Below, piece by piece: positions 53,099 to 61,610 of a DNA stretch of 64,000 bases; position 1 is the stretch's first letter; every line of letters starts with the position of its first letter. The notes below the pieces were generated by a model that was given only the letters and a program-made list of their open reading frames with translations, did no database searches and had not been told where the DNA came from. The stretch is from the NCBI RefSeq assembly GCF_037113525.1, contig NZ_CP146963.1, forward strand, positions 3,782,001 through 3,846,000. Direction: 5' to 3'. The translations under genes and the position numbers were made by a program. This stretch comes from Butyrivibrio fibrisolvens (GTDB lineage: Bacteria; Bacillota; Clostridia; Lachnospirales; Lachnospiraceae).

Positions 53099-54556
53099 TC
53101 AATTATCATCTACTGAATAGTTAGGAGCTTCCTTGGTGATATGAATATCATGTGGATGGCTCTCACGAAGTGCTGCAGATGTGATCTTAACAAACTGAGC
53201 ATTCTCCTGAAGCTCTTTTATCGTATTGCATCCGCAATAGCCCATACCTGAACGAAGACCACCGATAAGCTGGAATACTGTATCTTCAAGCATTCCCTTG
53301 TAAGCAACACGTCCTTCAACACCTTCAGGAACAAGCTTCTTGGCGCCTTCCTGGAAGTAACGGTCTTTAGAGCCGTTCTCCATAGCTGCGATAGAACCCA
53401 TTCCTCTGTAAACCTTATATTTACGACCCTGGAAAAGTTCTGTTGCGCCTGGAGCTTCATCACATCCTGCAAACATTGAACCCATCATTACTACGCTACC
53501 ACCTGCTGCGATAGCTTTTGTGATATCACCTGAGAACTTGATACCACCATCAGCGATGATCGGAACTCCATACTCTTTTGCTACTGAATAGCATTCCATA
53601 ACTGCAGTAACCTGAGGAACACCGATACCTGCTACAACTCGTGTTGTACAGATAGATCCGGGTCCGATACCAACCTTAACTGCATCAGCTCCTGCTTCAA
53701 TAAGATCTCTTGTAGCTTTAGCTGTTGCAACGTTACCTGCGATAACATCAAGATCAGGGAATCTCTCCTTGATCATGCGAAGACAGTTAAGAACGTTTTC
53801 TGAATGACCATGGGCTGAGTCAAGAACTACAACGTCAACTTTAGCGTCAACAAGAGCCTGAACTCTGTCAAGAACGTTAGCTGTGATACCAACGCCGGCG
53901 CCGCATACAAGTCTTCCCTGACTGTCTTTTGCAGCAAGAGGATACTTAACTGCTTTCTCAATATCTTTGATAGTGATAAGACCTACAAGGTTGAAGTTCT
54001 CATCAACAAGAGGAAGCTTCTCTTTCTTGGACTGTCCAAGAATCTTCTTAGCTTCTTCAAGAGTTGTTCCAGCCGGAGCTGTAACAAGATTTTCAGAAGT
54101 CATAACTTCCTTGATCTTACGGCTGTAATCTGTTTCGAACTTAAGGTCACGGTTTGTGATGATACCAACAAGCTTCTTGCCTTCTGTGATCGGAACACCT
54201 GAGATCTTGAACTTAGCCATAAGTGAATCTGCATCTGCAAGTGTATGTTCCGGAGAAAGTGAGAACGGATCAGTAATTACACCGTTTTCAGATCTTTTAA
54301 CCTTATCAACTTCTTCAGCCTGCTGTTCGATTGACATGTTCTTGTGGATGATACCGATACCACCCTGACGAGCCATAGCGATCGCCATATCATGTTCTGT
54401 AACAGTATCCATACCAGCACTCATCATAGGGATGTTGAGATGGATTTTTTTAGTAAGCTGTGTTCCAAGCTGAACCTGATTTGGGATGACCTGAGAGTAC
54501 TGAGGTACGAGTAATACGTCATCAAAAGTAATTCCTTCACCGATAATTTTGCCCAT
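53099..54556 (-). CDS. guaB: Inosine-5'-monophosphate dehydrogenase
   Basis: 485 residues. Oxidises IMP to XMP, the committing step to GMP. The TIM-barrel starts with TFDDVLLVPQYS, two CBS domains are inserted (about 95-205), and the catalytic cysteine is C303 in GPGSICTTR. Flap residues RYFQEG follow. AGGAG precedes the ATG. A terminator closes the transcript. Its upstream neighbour on the same strand is an unrelated membrane protein. Confidence 0.98.
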   Translation of the reverse strand: MGKIIGEGITFDDVLLVPQYSQVIPNQVQLGTQLTKKIHLNIPMMSAGMDTVTEHDMAIAMARQGGIGIIHKNMSIEQQAEEVDKVKRSENGVITDPFSLSPEHTLADADSLMAKFKISGVPITEGKKLVGIITNRDLKFETDYSRKIKEVMTSENLVTAPAGTTLEEAKKILGQSKKEKLPLVDENFNLVGLITIKDIEKAVKYPLAAKDSQGRLVCGAGVGITANVLDRVQALVDAKVDVVVLDSAHGHSENVLNCLRMIKERFPDLDVIAGNVATAKATRDLIEAGADAVKVGIGPGSICTTRVVAGIGVPQVTAVMECYSVAKEYGVPIIADGGIKFSGDITKAIAAGGSVVMMGSMFAGCDEAPGATELFQGRKYKVYRGMGSIAAMENGSKDRYFQEGAKKLVPEGVEGRVAYKGMLEDTVFQLIGGLRSGMGYCGCNTIKELQENAQFVKITSAALRESHPHDIHITKEAPNYSVDDN

Positions 54557-54609
54557 TTTTTTCTCCTAATTCATATATATTAACTTTTATTGTTACCTAT
54601 ATTAAGAAC

Positions 54610-54643
54610 GATGCAGGTGCCAAATATACTCTGCGCCTGCATC
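54610..54643. repeat. Hairpin between guaB and the membrane protein gene
   Basis: An 11-bp stem GATGCAGGTGC with its complement (one G-T pair) and 12-base loop. No T-run; it may end or stabilise the upstream mRNA. Confidence 0.6.
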
Positions 54644-54653
54644 AAAATAGTAA

Positions 54654-55172
54654 TCAGTCTTTAAATGTCTTACGAGGTGCTACCTGATATACAGCAGCAA
54701 CCAGCTTTTCATCGGGGTTCATGATGAGCTTCTGACGTCCATCATAATAAAAAGCATATCTTGTATCAGGCTGGTGAACTTCACCATCAGAGAAATCGAG
54801 AACCTGATAGTTCTTGTTCTTATATTCGTCAAGATGATAAGAGTTGATGGGACCAAAAGCCTCCATACGCTCTGTTTCAAACTTACCTACACGCTTACGA
54901 CTGTTCTTGTTAAGGATCTTATCAACAGTAACTTCTCTGTCGCAGTACTGGTACTCATATTCAATATTAGCGTTAAGGTTGCAAAGATAAGCCATAAAGC
55001 CAAAGAATACGGTAAATGCAAGTGTAACGATAGTACCAATGATCTGAAATCCTAAAAGCATAAAGCCAAATGCGCAGATAACAGCAAGAAAAATGCATAA
55101 ATACTTCAGAAATACAAAAAGAGGTTTTGTCTTTCTCTTCACCATACATTCAACATAATCAAGTTCGTTCAT
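54654..55172 (-). CDS. Membrane protein of unknown function
   Basis: 172 residues. Two membrane segments (about 18-40 and 43-63) sit in the N-terminal half; the rest is a soluble, probably beta-rich cytoplasmic domain (YEYQYCDREVTVDKILNKNSRKRVGKFETERMEAFGP...). It resembles small PH-like domain proteins of clostridia but is not confidently placed. It starts at 55172 and is transcribed towards guaB, with a hairpin in between. Confidence 0.72.
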   Translation of the reverse strand: MNELDYVECMVKRKTKPLFVFLKYLCIFLAVICAFGFMLLGFQIIGTIVTLAFTVFFGFMAYLCNLNANIEYEYQYCDREVTVDKILNKNSRKRVGKFETERMEAFGPINSYHLDEYKNKNYQVLDFSDGEVHQPDTRYAFYYDGRQKLIMNPDEKLVAAVYQVAPRKTFKD

Positions 55173-55502
55173 AGTAACATCTCCGATCGCAGTATATTAA
55201 AAATTTTACCATCTGTTCAAAAAATATTTGACAGTAATGATATATTACTTTAGCGAAACTTGCAAGCTTTTTCAACTCGATATATTCTCTCATTGATAAA
55301 TTTTGTATAAAAATTGTAAATATCCGGCTTATCCTTCAATTTTTTCATATATTTTCAATGATACATACGTAAATTCATTTTTTTATAATATTACTCCGGT
55401 AATTTCATATTTTTTTAATTGACCAATAGCTTTAATTTATTTATTATGACCTAAGGGCTTCTTAAGCCCTATCTAAATTTGAAGGAAATTGAAGGTTTAT
55501 TT
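55173..55502. other. Gene-free divergent region
   Basis: Very AT-rich. It contains TTGACA at 55228 with AGTAAT-N5-ATTACT (55233-55249) right after it, a possible promoter with an operator-like palindrome, and an AGGGCTT/AAGCCCT hairpin (55453-55469) in the leader of the plus-strand gene. Confidence 0.4.
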
Positions 55503-56375
55503 ATGGCAGTTTGGGATGATATTAAAAAACAGCACAAGAAAGTCAGAAAGAAGGGCTTTAAGGCAATGATGGCCTACTTTTGGGATTACTACAAGATTCA
55601 TACAGTCGTAGTAGTTTTTGTAGGTCTTTTTACTTTTTTTCTTATAAGAGATATGTTATCAAATCTTCCATATGGATTCTATGCAATGATGATAAACTCA
55701 ACGCTGCATCCGGACAGTGATGTGATCGGAGAAGATTTTGCAAACTATGCAGGAATTGATACGACAAGTTACGATGTTCTGATAGATACCAACGTAACAT
55801 TAAGTACAGGCGAGTACAACAGCTACGATGTATCAACCCAGGAAAGGATCATGGCGATCACAGCTGCAGGTGATCTTGATGTTATAGTTACCGATCAGTC
55901 AGTATTTGAGCAGTATGCAAGAAACGACTACATGACAGATCTGCGAACCCTTATGTCTGAAGAAGAGCTCTCCAAATACGAAGGATATATCTATTACGTA
56001 GACAAGGCAATAATCGATGCTATTATGGACGGCTCTTATGAAAGTTCTTCAGATGCATCTTTGGAAGAAAGCGCAGCTGATGATTTGGATGATGCCACAA
56101 GTGATGCTACAGTTTCTGATCAGGAGATAAGCTACATGCTTGGAATATCATCTCCAAGTTCAATAGTTACCGCAGACAATTTCGTACTTCCTGATCCTTC
56201 TACTATGGAAGATCCTATGCCTGTAGGAATCGTTCTTACAGATACAGCTTTCATGCAGGAAACACAGACCTTTGCAGGAACAGTTCCTGTATTCGGCATC
56301 ATAGGTAATTCAAGTCATACACAGGAAGCACTTAAGTTCCTTGAATATATGTACACCTACACAGCTACAGAATAA
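55503..56375 (+). CDS. Membrane-anchored extracellular protein, function unknown
   Basis: 290 residues. A basic cytoplasmic start (about 1-30) and one membrane segment (about 36-53) lead to an extracytoplasmic domain with acidic, Ser-rich insert (about 175-215). The soluble part has phrases like VIVTDQSVFEQYARNDYMTDLRTLM that recall extracellular solute-binding lobes, a loose likeness only. GAAGG is 7 bases before the ATG at 55503, which gives the conserved MAVWDDIKKQ start. Confidence 0.78.
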   Translation: MAVWDDIKKQHKKVRKKGFKAMMAYFWDYYKIHTVVVVFVGLFTFFLIRDMLSNLPYGFYAMMINSTLHPDSDVIGEDFANYAGIDTTSYDVLIDTNVTLSTGEYNSYDVSTQERIMAITAAGDLDVIVTDQSVFEQYARNDYMTDLRTLMSEEELSKYEGYIYYVDKAIIDAIMDGSYESSSDASLEESAADDLDDATSDATVSDQEISYMLGISSPSSIVTADNFVLPDPSTMEDPMPVGIVLTDTAFMQETQTFAGTVPVFGIIGNSSHTQEALKFLEYMYTYTATE

Positions 56376-56385
56376 GCTTTTTACT

Positions 56386-56421
56386 AAAAATGGCACCTTG
56401 CAAATGCAAGGTGCCATTTTT
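56386..56421 (+). terminator. Terminator after the anchored protein gene
   Basis: The stem AAAAATGGCACCTTGC with its complement and a 4-base loop, ending in a T-run. Confidence 0.92.
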
Positions 56422-56473
56422 GGAATAAGCATATAAGAAACAACCTATCAAATTGTTCTTAACAAAAGAGAGG

Positions 56474-56586
56474 GGTTATAGGACATAACCAGCACATGTT
56501 CAGAAGTACAGGGATGTACTTCTATGTGCGGGTTACAGGATGTAACTAGCACATGTTCAGAAGTACAGGGATGTACTTCTATGTGC
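56474..56586 (+). repeat. Two-hairpin dispersed repeat, tandem copies C1 and C2
   Basis: Two adjacent units (56474-56529 and 56530-56586). Each has a small hairpin (GGTTAT/ATAACC in C1, GGGTTACA/TGTAACT in C2), then outer stem GCACAT/ATGTGC with a GTTC bulge and the 9-bp stem AGAAGTACA/TGTACTTCT. The change from C-G to T-A pairs in the first hairpin of C1 keeps pairing. They lie just past the lysC stop. Confidence 0.85.
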
Positions 56587-56588
56587 AT

Positions 56589-57908
56589 TTATAATTGTGT
56601 TTCCACAAAGATATCGTAAATAGCGCTGATGGCTTTTTCGAAGTCTCTGTTTTCAACACCGATGATGATATTAAGCTCAGATGAGCCCTGATCGATCATT
56701 CTTACGTTAACATTAGCATGTGCAAGAGCGGAGAAGATTCTTCCTGCAGTACCTCTTGTGGACTTCATGCCTCTACCAACGACTGCTATAAGGCCAAGGT
56801 CAGATTCTATCTCAAGCATATCAGGCTTTGCAAGTCTGTGGATCTCACTTACAACTGCCTGTTCCTTGCTAATAAAATCATCTTCGTGAACAAATACTGT
56901 CATAGTATCGATTCCTGACGGAACATGCTCGATAGAAATATCATGATCTTCAAATGCCTGAAGAACTTTTCTTACAAAACCGATCTCTGAGTTCATCATA
57001 TCCTTGGATATGTTCACGCAGCAGAAACCTTTTTTACCGGCAATACCTGTGATGGTATATTTGGACTTTCTTGCTGTAGATTCAACGATCCATGTTCCTT
57101 CATCTTCAGGCTTGTTGGTATTTCTGATATTGATCGGAATACCTTCCTTACGTACAGGGAAGATTGAATCTTCATGGAGTACTGATGCACCCATGTAAGC
57201 AAGCTCTCGAAGTTCTGTATATGTAATGATCTCGATAGACTGTGGCTTATTGATAATGCGGGGATCTGCGATCATGAAGCCGCTTACGTCTGTCCAGTTC
57301 TCGTATACATCAGCCTTTACTGCACGAGCTACGATAGAACCTGTGATATCAGATCCGCCTCTTGAGAAAGTCTTGATACTTCCATCAGGCTTTGCTCCAA
57401 AGAATCCGGGGATAACTGCTTTTTCTGTTTTAGCAAGTTTTGCAGACATCTTTTCGTTAGTCTTTTCTGCATCAAAGTCGCCGTTTTTAGTAAAACAAAC
57501 AACTGTTGCAGGATCAACGAAGGTATATCCCAGATACTGTGCCATGATCTTACCGTTAAGGAATTCACCTCTTGATGCGGCGTATTCTTTTCCGGCTTTA
57601 TCTTTGAACCGCTTCTCTATTTCCTTGAAATCTTCTGAGAGTGAAAAATCAAGCTTAAGACCTGTGATGATCTCGTCATAACGAGCCTTTATATCAGCAA
57701 GCTGTGCTTCAAAGTTCTTGCCTGCTTCTGCAAGTGCATAGCAAGCATAAAGCATATCTGTAACTTTCTTGTCGCCTGAATTTCTTTTGCCGGGAGCTGA
57801 AGGAATTACATATCTTCTGCCCTCATCACTTCTTATGATCTTACCAACCTTCTCAAACTGTGCGGCGCTTGCAAGTGAGCTTCCGCCGAACTTTACTACC
57901 TTTTTCAT
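56589..57908 (-). CDS. lysC: Aspartate kinase
   Basis: 439 residues. Phosphorylates aspartate to start lysine, threonine and methionine synthesis. KFGGSSLAS (6-14) opens the kinase domain, with SRGGSDITG further on; two ACT domains end the chain (about 305-435), so feedback control by amino acids is likely. It lies 15 bases after hom and shares its ribosome-site spacing with it. No riboswitch precedes this gene, unlike dapA. Confidence 0.97.
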   Translation of the reverse strand: MKKVVKFGGSSLASAAQFEKVGKIIRSDEGRRYVIPSAPGKRNSGDKKVTDMLYACYALAEAGKNFEAQLADIKARYDEIITGLKLDFSLSEDFKEIEKRFKDKAGKEYAASRGEFLNGKIMAQYLGYTFVDPATVVCFTKNGDFDAEKTNEKMSAKLAKTEKAVIPGFFGAKPDGSIKTFSRGGSDITGSIVARAVKADVYENWTDVSGFMIADPRIINKPQSIEIITYTELRELAYMGASVLHEDSIFPVRKEGIPINIRNTNKPEDEGTWIVESTARKSKYTITGIAGKKGFCCVNISKDMMNSEIGFVRKVLQAFEDHDISIEHVPSGIDTMTVFVHEDDFISKEQAVVSEIHRLAKPDMLEIESDLGLIAVVGRGMKSTRGTAGRIFSALAHANVNVRMIDQGSSELNIIIGVENRDFEKAISAIYDIFVETQL

Positions 57909-57923
57909 TTTATATGCCTCTCC

Positions 57924-59132
57924 TTAAAGCTCTCTAAGGAATCCCTTAGGTTTCTCGAGCTGTGAATACTTTGCCTTAAAATCTTTTTCTGAAATAAGAT
58001 CTGTAACGAAAGCAAATTCGCCAAATACTTCCTTGCTCTCTACAACCTCTATCTCAGAACCAAAAAGCTCTCTGGCCTGCTCTTCACTATTTTCATCTAC
58101 TCTTACAAAAAATCTGTGAACGTAGCTTCCATTATCAGAAAGCTGTGCAGGTGCATCTGTAAGGTTCACATCCATGTGACTTCCTTTGTGGATCACAAGG
58201 TCGATAAGGTCCGCTACAACAGCTGAAGCAGTAGCTTCTTTACCAGCGCCCTTGCCGTAATACATAGTGCTTCCAAGCATATTGCCATGAACTACTATAG
58301 CATTAAATACATCATTTACAAATGCAAGCGGATTCTCTGATGGTATAAGGAATGGTGATACCATGGTAAAAAATCCTGAGTTGTTCTTCTTGATCATGCC
58401 AAGAAGCTTAATTGACATTCCAAGGCTTCTTGCATATGCAAAATCTTCCTGAGTGATCTTGGTGATACCTTCTGTCTCGATATCTTCGTATTTCACATAC
58501 TGGCCTGACATAAGTGAAGCAAGTATTGCTGTCTTACGGCATGCATCATAACCTTCAATATCAGCTTCAGGCTTACGCTCAGCATAGCCCTTGTCCTGTG
58601 CTTCTTTTAAGACAGTAGCAAATCCGATCTTCTCTCTGTCCATCTTAGTAAGTATATAATTAGTAGTACCGTTAAGGATACCTGTGATAGAATCTATCTT
58701 CTCGTGCTTAAGGGAAGTGTTAAGTGTACGAAGAACAGGAATACCGCCGCCAACAGATGCTTCAAATAAATATGAACAGTTATGTTCTTTAGCGATCTTT
58801 ACAAGTTCAGGTCCGTGAACTGCAACAAGCTCTTTATTGGATGTGCAGACACTGATTCCCTTTTCCAAAGCTCTCTTTTCAAAAGTAAAAGCAGGCTCAA
58901 GTCCGCCCATGGTCTCGCATATTACGTCAATTTCAGGATCATTTAATATAACTTCAATATCATGAACAATCTGCTTTTCATGCTTATCACCAGGGAAATC
59001 GCGAAGATCAAGGATATACTTGACTTCAATCTTCTCACCGGCGCTCTTTTCAACTTCTGCGCTGTTGGTATCAAGGACTTCAACTACACCGCTTCCAACT
59101 GTTCCATAACCTAATACTGCTGCCTTGGCCAT
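57924..59132 (-). CDS. hom: Homoserine dehydrogenase
   Basis: 402 residues. Reduces aspartate semialdehyde to homoserine. The NAD(P)-binding motif is GYGTVGSGVV (8-17), the catalytic lysine region and the family signature GILNGTTNYIL are present, and a C-terminal ACT-like domain follows. GGGAGG precedes the ATG. It is transcribed into lysC. A UPF0735-type ACT protein lies 120 bases upstream. thrB and thrC are not in the window. Confidence 0.97.
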   Translation of the reverse strand: MAKAAVLGYGTVGSGVVEVLDTNSAEVEKSAGEKIEVKYILDLRDFPGDKHEKQIVHDIEVILNDPEIDVICETMGGLEPAFTFEKRALEKGISVCTSNKELVAVHGPELVKIAKEHNCSYLFEASVGGGIPVLRTLNTSLKHEKIDSITGILNGTTNYILTKMDREKIGFATVLKEAQDKGYAERKPEADIEGYDACRKTAILASLMSGQYVKYEDIETEGITKITQEDFAYARSLGMSIKLLGMIKKNNSGFFTMVSPFLIPSENPLAFVNDVFNAIVVHGNMLGSTMYYGKGAGKEATASAVVADLIDLVIHKGSHMDVNLTDAPAQLSDNGSYVHRFFVRVDENSEEQARELFGSEIEVVESKEVFGEFAFVTDLISEKDFKAKYSQLEKPKGFLREL

Positions 59133-59151
59133 ATTGCCTCCCTTTTACTCC

Positions 59152-59167
59152 ACGTGCAAAGCACGTA
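59152..59167. repeat. Short hairpin between the ACT protein gene and hom
   Basis: ACGTGC-AAA-GCACGT just before the hom ribosome site. No T-run; possible processing or spacing element. Confidence 0.4.
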
Positions 59168-59252
59168 TAATTATTCAAAAATTATGTAAGATGCTCACGA
59201 ATGCTGAACATTTATCATAAAAAAACATCTAATACTAAAAATATATGTCCCT

Positions 59253-59708
59253 TTAAGAGACGCCGCTTCCACGGCCACTTATCTGAACTTTATGAACTCC
59301 AGTCCTTTCACCGATTGCTGATGAAAGATCTGTTACGCTCACTCCTTCATCGATCACCTGAAGACTTATGGACAAAGATGCAACTCCGTCAATCGGTATA
59401 GACTGATGAATAGTAAGAATATTAGCGCCTGACTTTGCAATGATACCAAGGACATCTGATAACAGTCCCGGCTCATCATCTACCTGAAATGTAAGTGTGA
59501 ATGTCGATCCGGAAAGTGAATCGTGGAATTCATAGATATCATCTTTATATTTGTAAAAAGAGCTTCTGCTGATATCTACCTGGGCAACTGCCTCATTAAC
59601 TGTGCGTACCCTGCCAGATTCGAGAAGCTTCTTGGCTTCAACTACCTTTATAAGTACTTCTGGTATAGCCTGTCTTTGAACAATGTAATAACCTGAATGT
59701 TCTTTCAT
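59253..59708 (-). CDS. ACT domain protein (UPF0735/PheB-like)
   Basis: 151 residues. The N-terminal half is a helical region YYIVQRQAIPEVLIKVVEAKKLLESGRVRTVNEAVAQVDISRSSFYKYKD with a helix-turn-helix look; the C-terminal half is an ACT domain (about 70-145) that may bind an amino acid. The family often sits before hom-thrB in Firmicutes and was once called PheB, but it is not a chorismate mutase. ATG 59708 is chosen because GAGG is 5 bases upstream and the conserved start MKEHSGYYIV follows; a longer in-frame start at 59804 is not conserved. Confidence 0.9.
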   Translation of the reverse strand: MKEHSGYYIVQRQAIPEVLIKVVEAKKLLESGRVRTVNEAVAQVDISRSSFYKYKDDIYEFHDSLSGSTFTLTFQVDDEPGLLSDVLGIIAKSGANILTIHQSIPIDGVASLSISLQVIDEGVSVTDLSSAIGERTGVHKVQISGRGSGVS

Positions 59709-59909
59709 GATCATCCTCATGTCACAACCATCAGCAAAAACAATGGATATTGATGGAGTATTTAAGAAAAAACGTTCGCACCACGCGGACATTTGTACGT
59801 CCATGAAAGATATTCTATCACACTAAAGTGACAGAGGCAACCATAAATATTGTCCAAACATTTCAACAAAATGTATAAAGATACATAAATTATTACCAAA
59901 AATCAGAAA

Positions 59910-61091
59910 CTATCCTGTAATTTGCAGAATACCCGGTAATAACTTCCTATAATCAAAGCTCTCCAGAACCTTCTGTTGTCCAAGACGGGCTATTTCTCTG
60001 CGTTCATCCTCATGTTCAAGAAAGTATTCTATCTTAGATTCAAGTTCATCCCTGTCACGTACTATAACAAGTTCCTGTCCGTCTGTGAAGTACTCTTCAA
60101 GTTCACTTCTATAAGTCGAAAGAAGAAAACCGCCTACGCCCATTACATCAAGAACCCTAAGCGACATTCCTGTCCTTATAGACCTCATCATAAAGTTTAG
60201 ATTGATCTTACTTCTATTAAATACATGCGGCATACGGACCATATAATCAGCCTGTCCAAGATCACGGACATAACGCAGCGTAGGCCCATCAGCTTTGGTA
60301 TAAAGGTCAAGTTTAAACTTCTGTCCAAGCTCTTCTAATAAAAAACGTCTTTCATCCTGCGTTACCTTCTTTTTAAGAATATCCCTTATAAGTATATCCT
60401 CGTCAAAATCATAAGATTCCTTAGAAAGGCTAAATTTCATATACTCATTTAACTCTTGTATCTTTTCCCTTGAAACAATGTTCTCATCCAGAATAAAGTC
60501 TTCTACAAAAGTTTGCCGCTGTTTTTCCATTATATCTTCAAAAAAAATCCTGAGATCTTTAGGAAGATATTCTTTGGTGTAATCATAAAAGTTATATTCA
60601 TTATCGTAAAGATTACCCAAGAAAGTTACATCATGTTCATAGCAAGGATAGTCCATAAGCGAATCTGAAATAGCTTTAAGTCTTACTCCATTAACTGCAA
60701 GCGGACTATAGTGAACAGTCTCAATCCCAAGGCTCTTATACAGATCTACAAGCCCCCTGTCAAAAAGATAGATTCTATTTTCTTTATTACTAACTTCTTT
60801 CGATGCCAGAGGAAAATGTGGCGAATCAAAGATCCATGATATATAGGGCACATGTAGTCTATGACATACTCTTGATATTATAGGAAAAAAATTCCAGGTA
60901 AATACGCAGTCAACAGCCTTTCCATTCTTCTTCATCCTAAGACAGTTCTCAAGAACATTGTCAAAGCCATCGTCCACGTCCATACGATTCCAGGGGTAGC
61001 GTAATTCTTCTACATCATGACCAAGCTCACGCATAACCGCTCTCGTATCTTCACCTGTAAACTCATTCCATACATAATACAGAATACGCAT
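59910..61091 (-). CDS. CgeB-like glycosyltransferase (DUF3880 plus GT1-like)
   Basis: 393 residues. The N-terminal DUF3880-type half (about 1-180) and a C-terminal glycosyltransferase half with NFMMRSIRTGMSLRVLDVMGVGGFLLSTYRSELEEYF and a D...LESKIEYFLEHEDERREIARLGQQKV helical ending match spore protein YkvP/CgeB-type enzymes. The donor and acceptor are unknown; relatives decorate cell surface or spores. AGGAC is 8 bases before the ATG. A structured RNA with a terminator lies immediately upstream on the same strand. Confidence 0.9.
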   Translation of the reverse strand: MRILYYVWNEFTGEDTRAVMRELGHDVEELRYPWNRMDVDDGFDNVLENCLRMKKNGKAVDCVFTWNFFPIISRVCHRLHVPYISWIFDSPHFPLASKEVSNKENRIYLFDRGLVDLYKSLGIETVHYSPLAVNGVRLKAISDSLMDYPCYEHDVTFLGNLYDNEYNFYDYTKEYLPKDLRIFFEDIMEKQRQTFVEDFILDENIVSREKIQELNEYMKFSLSKESYDFDEDILIRDILKKKVTQDERRFLLEELGQKFKLDLYTKADGPTLRYVRDLGQADYMVRMPHVFNRSKINLNFMMRSIRTGMSLRVLDVMGVGGFLLSTYRSELEEYFTDGQELVIVRDRDELESKIEYFLEHEDERREIARLGQQKVLESFDYRKLLPGILQITG

Positions 61092-61176
61092 GCAAGCGTC
61101 CTCGTTTCTATAGATGTGGGATAAACATACGATAGTTCAAGTTCAAATAACTTCAAACTCTTAAATAGATTTTGAC

Positions 61177-61215
61177 AAAAAAAGAAGCATCTTGCAACTC
61201 CCTGTCGCAAGTGCT
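61177..61215 (-). terminator. Terminator of the structured RNA
   Basis: An imperfect stem (GAAG/CTTC, GCA/TGC, TTGC/GCAA) followed by seven Ts on the minus strand (61177-61183), upstream of the glycosyltransferase start. Confidence 0.85.
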
Positions 61216-61457
61216 CCTTCCAAACTTATAGATCAACACCATTGCCCGTGATGTAAGTCAGTATTTCAGGTCTTTAAACGTCGTTCATTACATGCTGCCA
61301 TGCAACTTATATATAGATACCGCATTCAATAAATTAAATGCAGTAATTATATAAACATTCATACCTCCCTGGTCCTGAAACTGATTGCACCGCTTAATAC
61401 CGGTTCCCCAACCCGTACTCGATGGTGATCAATCCTTGGTTCTCTTCTATAAGCGTC
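61177..61457 (-). ncRNA. Structured RNA of unknown class (possible 6S-like RNA or leader)
   Basis: About 280 bases without a credible open frame, bounded by a promoter and an intrinsic terminator. Four helices nest inside one another: 61225-61231 with 61447-61453; 61231-61242 with 61422-61430; 61259-61270 with 61374-61383 (two-base bulge); and a long tip 61307-61326 with 61337-61354. A GGTT-GGGG-AACC hairpin lies on one side of the central part. The rod shape with an open middle resembles 6S RNA, but I cannot confirm that. A riboswitch-type leader of the downstream glycosyltransferase is the main alternative. Confidence 0.6.
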
Positions 61458-61463
61458 TTCTAT

Positions 61464-61492
61464 AATGTAACTGATAATGAGTTTCTAATCAA
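61464..61492 (-). promoter_or_regulatory. Promoter of the structured RNA
   Basis: TTGATT (61487-61492), a 17-base spacer and TACATT (61464-61469) on the minus strand, placing the RNA start near 61457. Confidence 0.65.
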
Positions 61493-61565
61493 GGGTTTTT
61501 GACACTTTAAAGTTTCCATAATTTTGATAAAAATTTTGTAAAAATTTAACAATGTACAAATCGGA

Positions 61566-61601
61566 TAATCACGTTCTAAACCACGTTTTATCGCGTTTTA
61601 G
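61566..61601. repeat. Hairpin downstream of dapF
   Basis: TTCTAAA...TTTAGAA with a partly paired inside, just after the dapF stop. It has no T-run, so it is a weak terminator candidate. Confidence 0.5.
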
Positions 61602-61610
61602 AATTATTAC

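Noticed and set aside
59709..59804. Longer N-terminus for the ACT protein
   Set aside because: The extra 32 residues are not conserved and have no ribosome site, while ATG 59708 has GAGG at 5 bases.
61370..61430. Likeness of the structured RNA to the ydaO (c-di-AMP) riboswitch
   Set aside because: GGGGAACC and GGTGCAATC resemble parts of the motif, but the conserved 3' half is missing and the helices differ.
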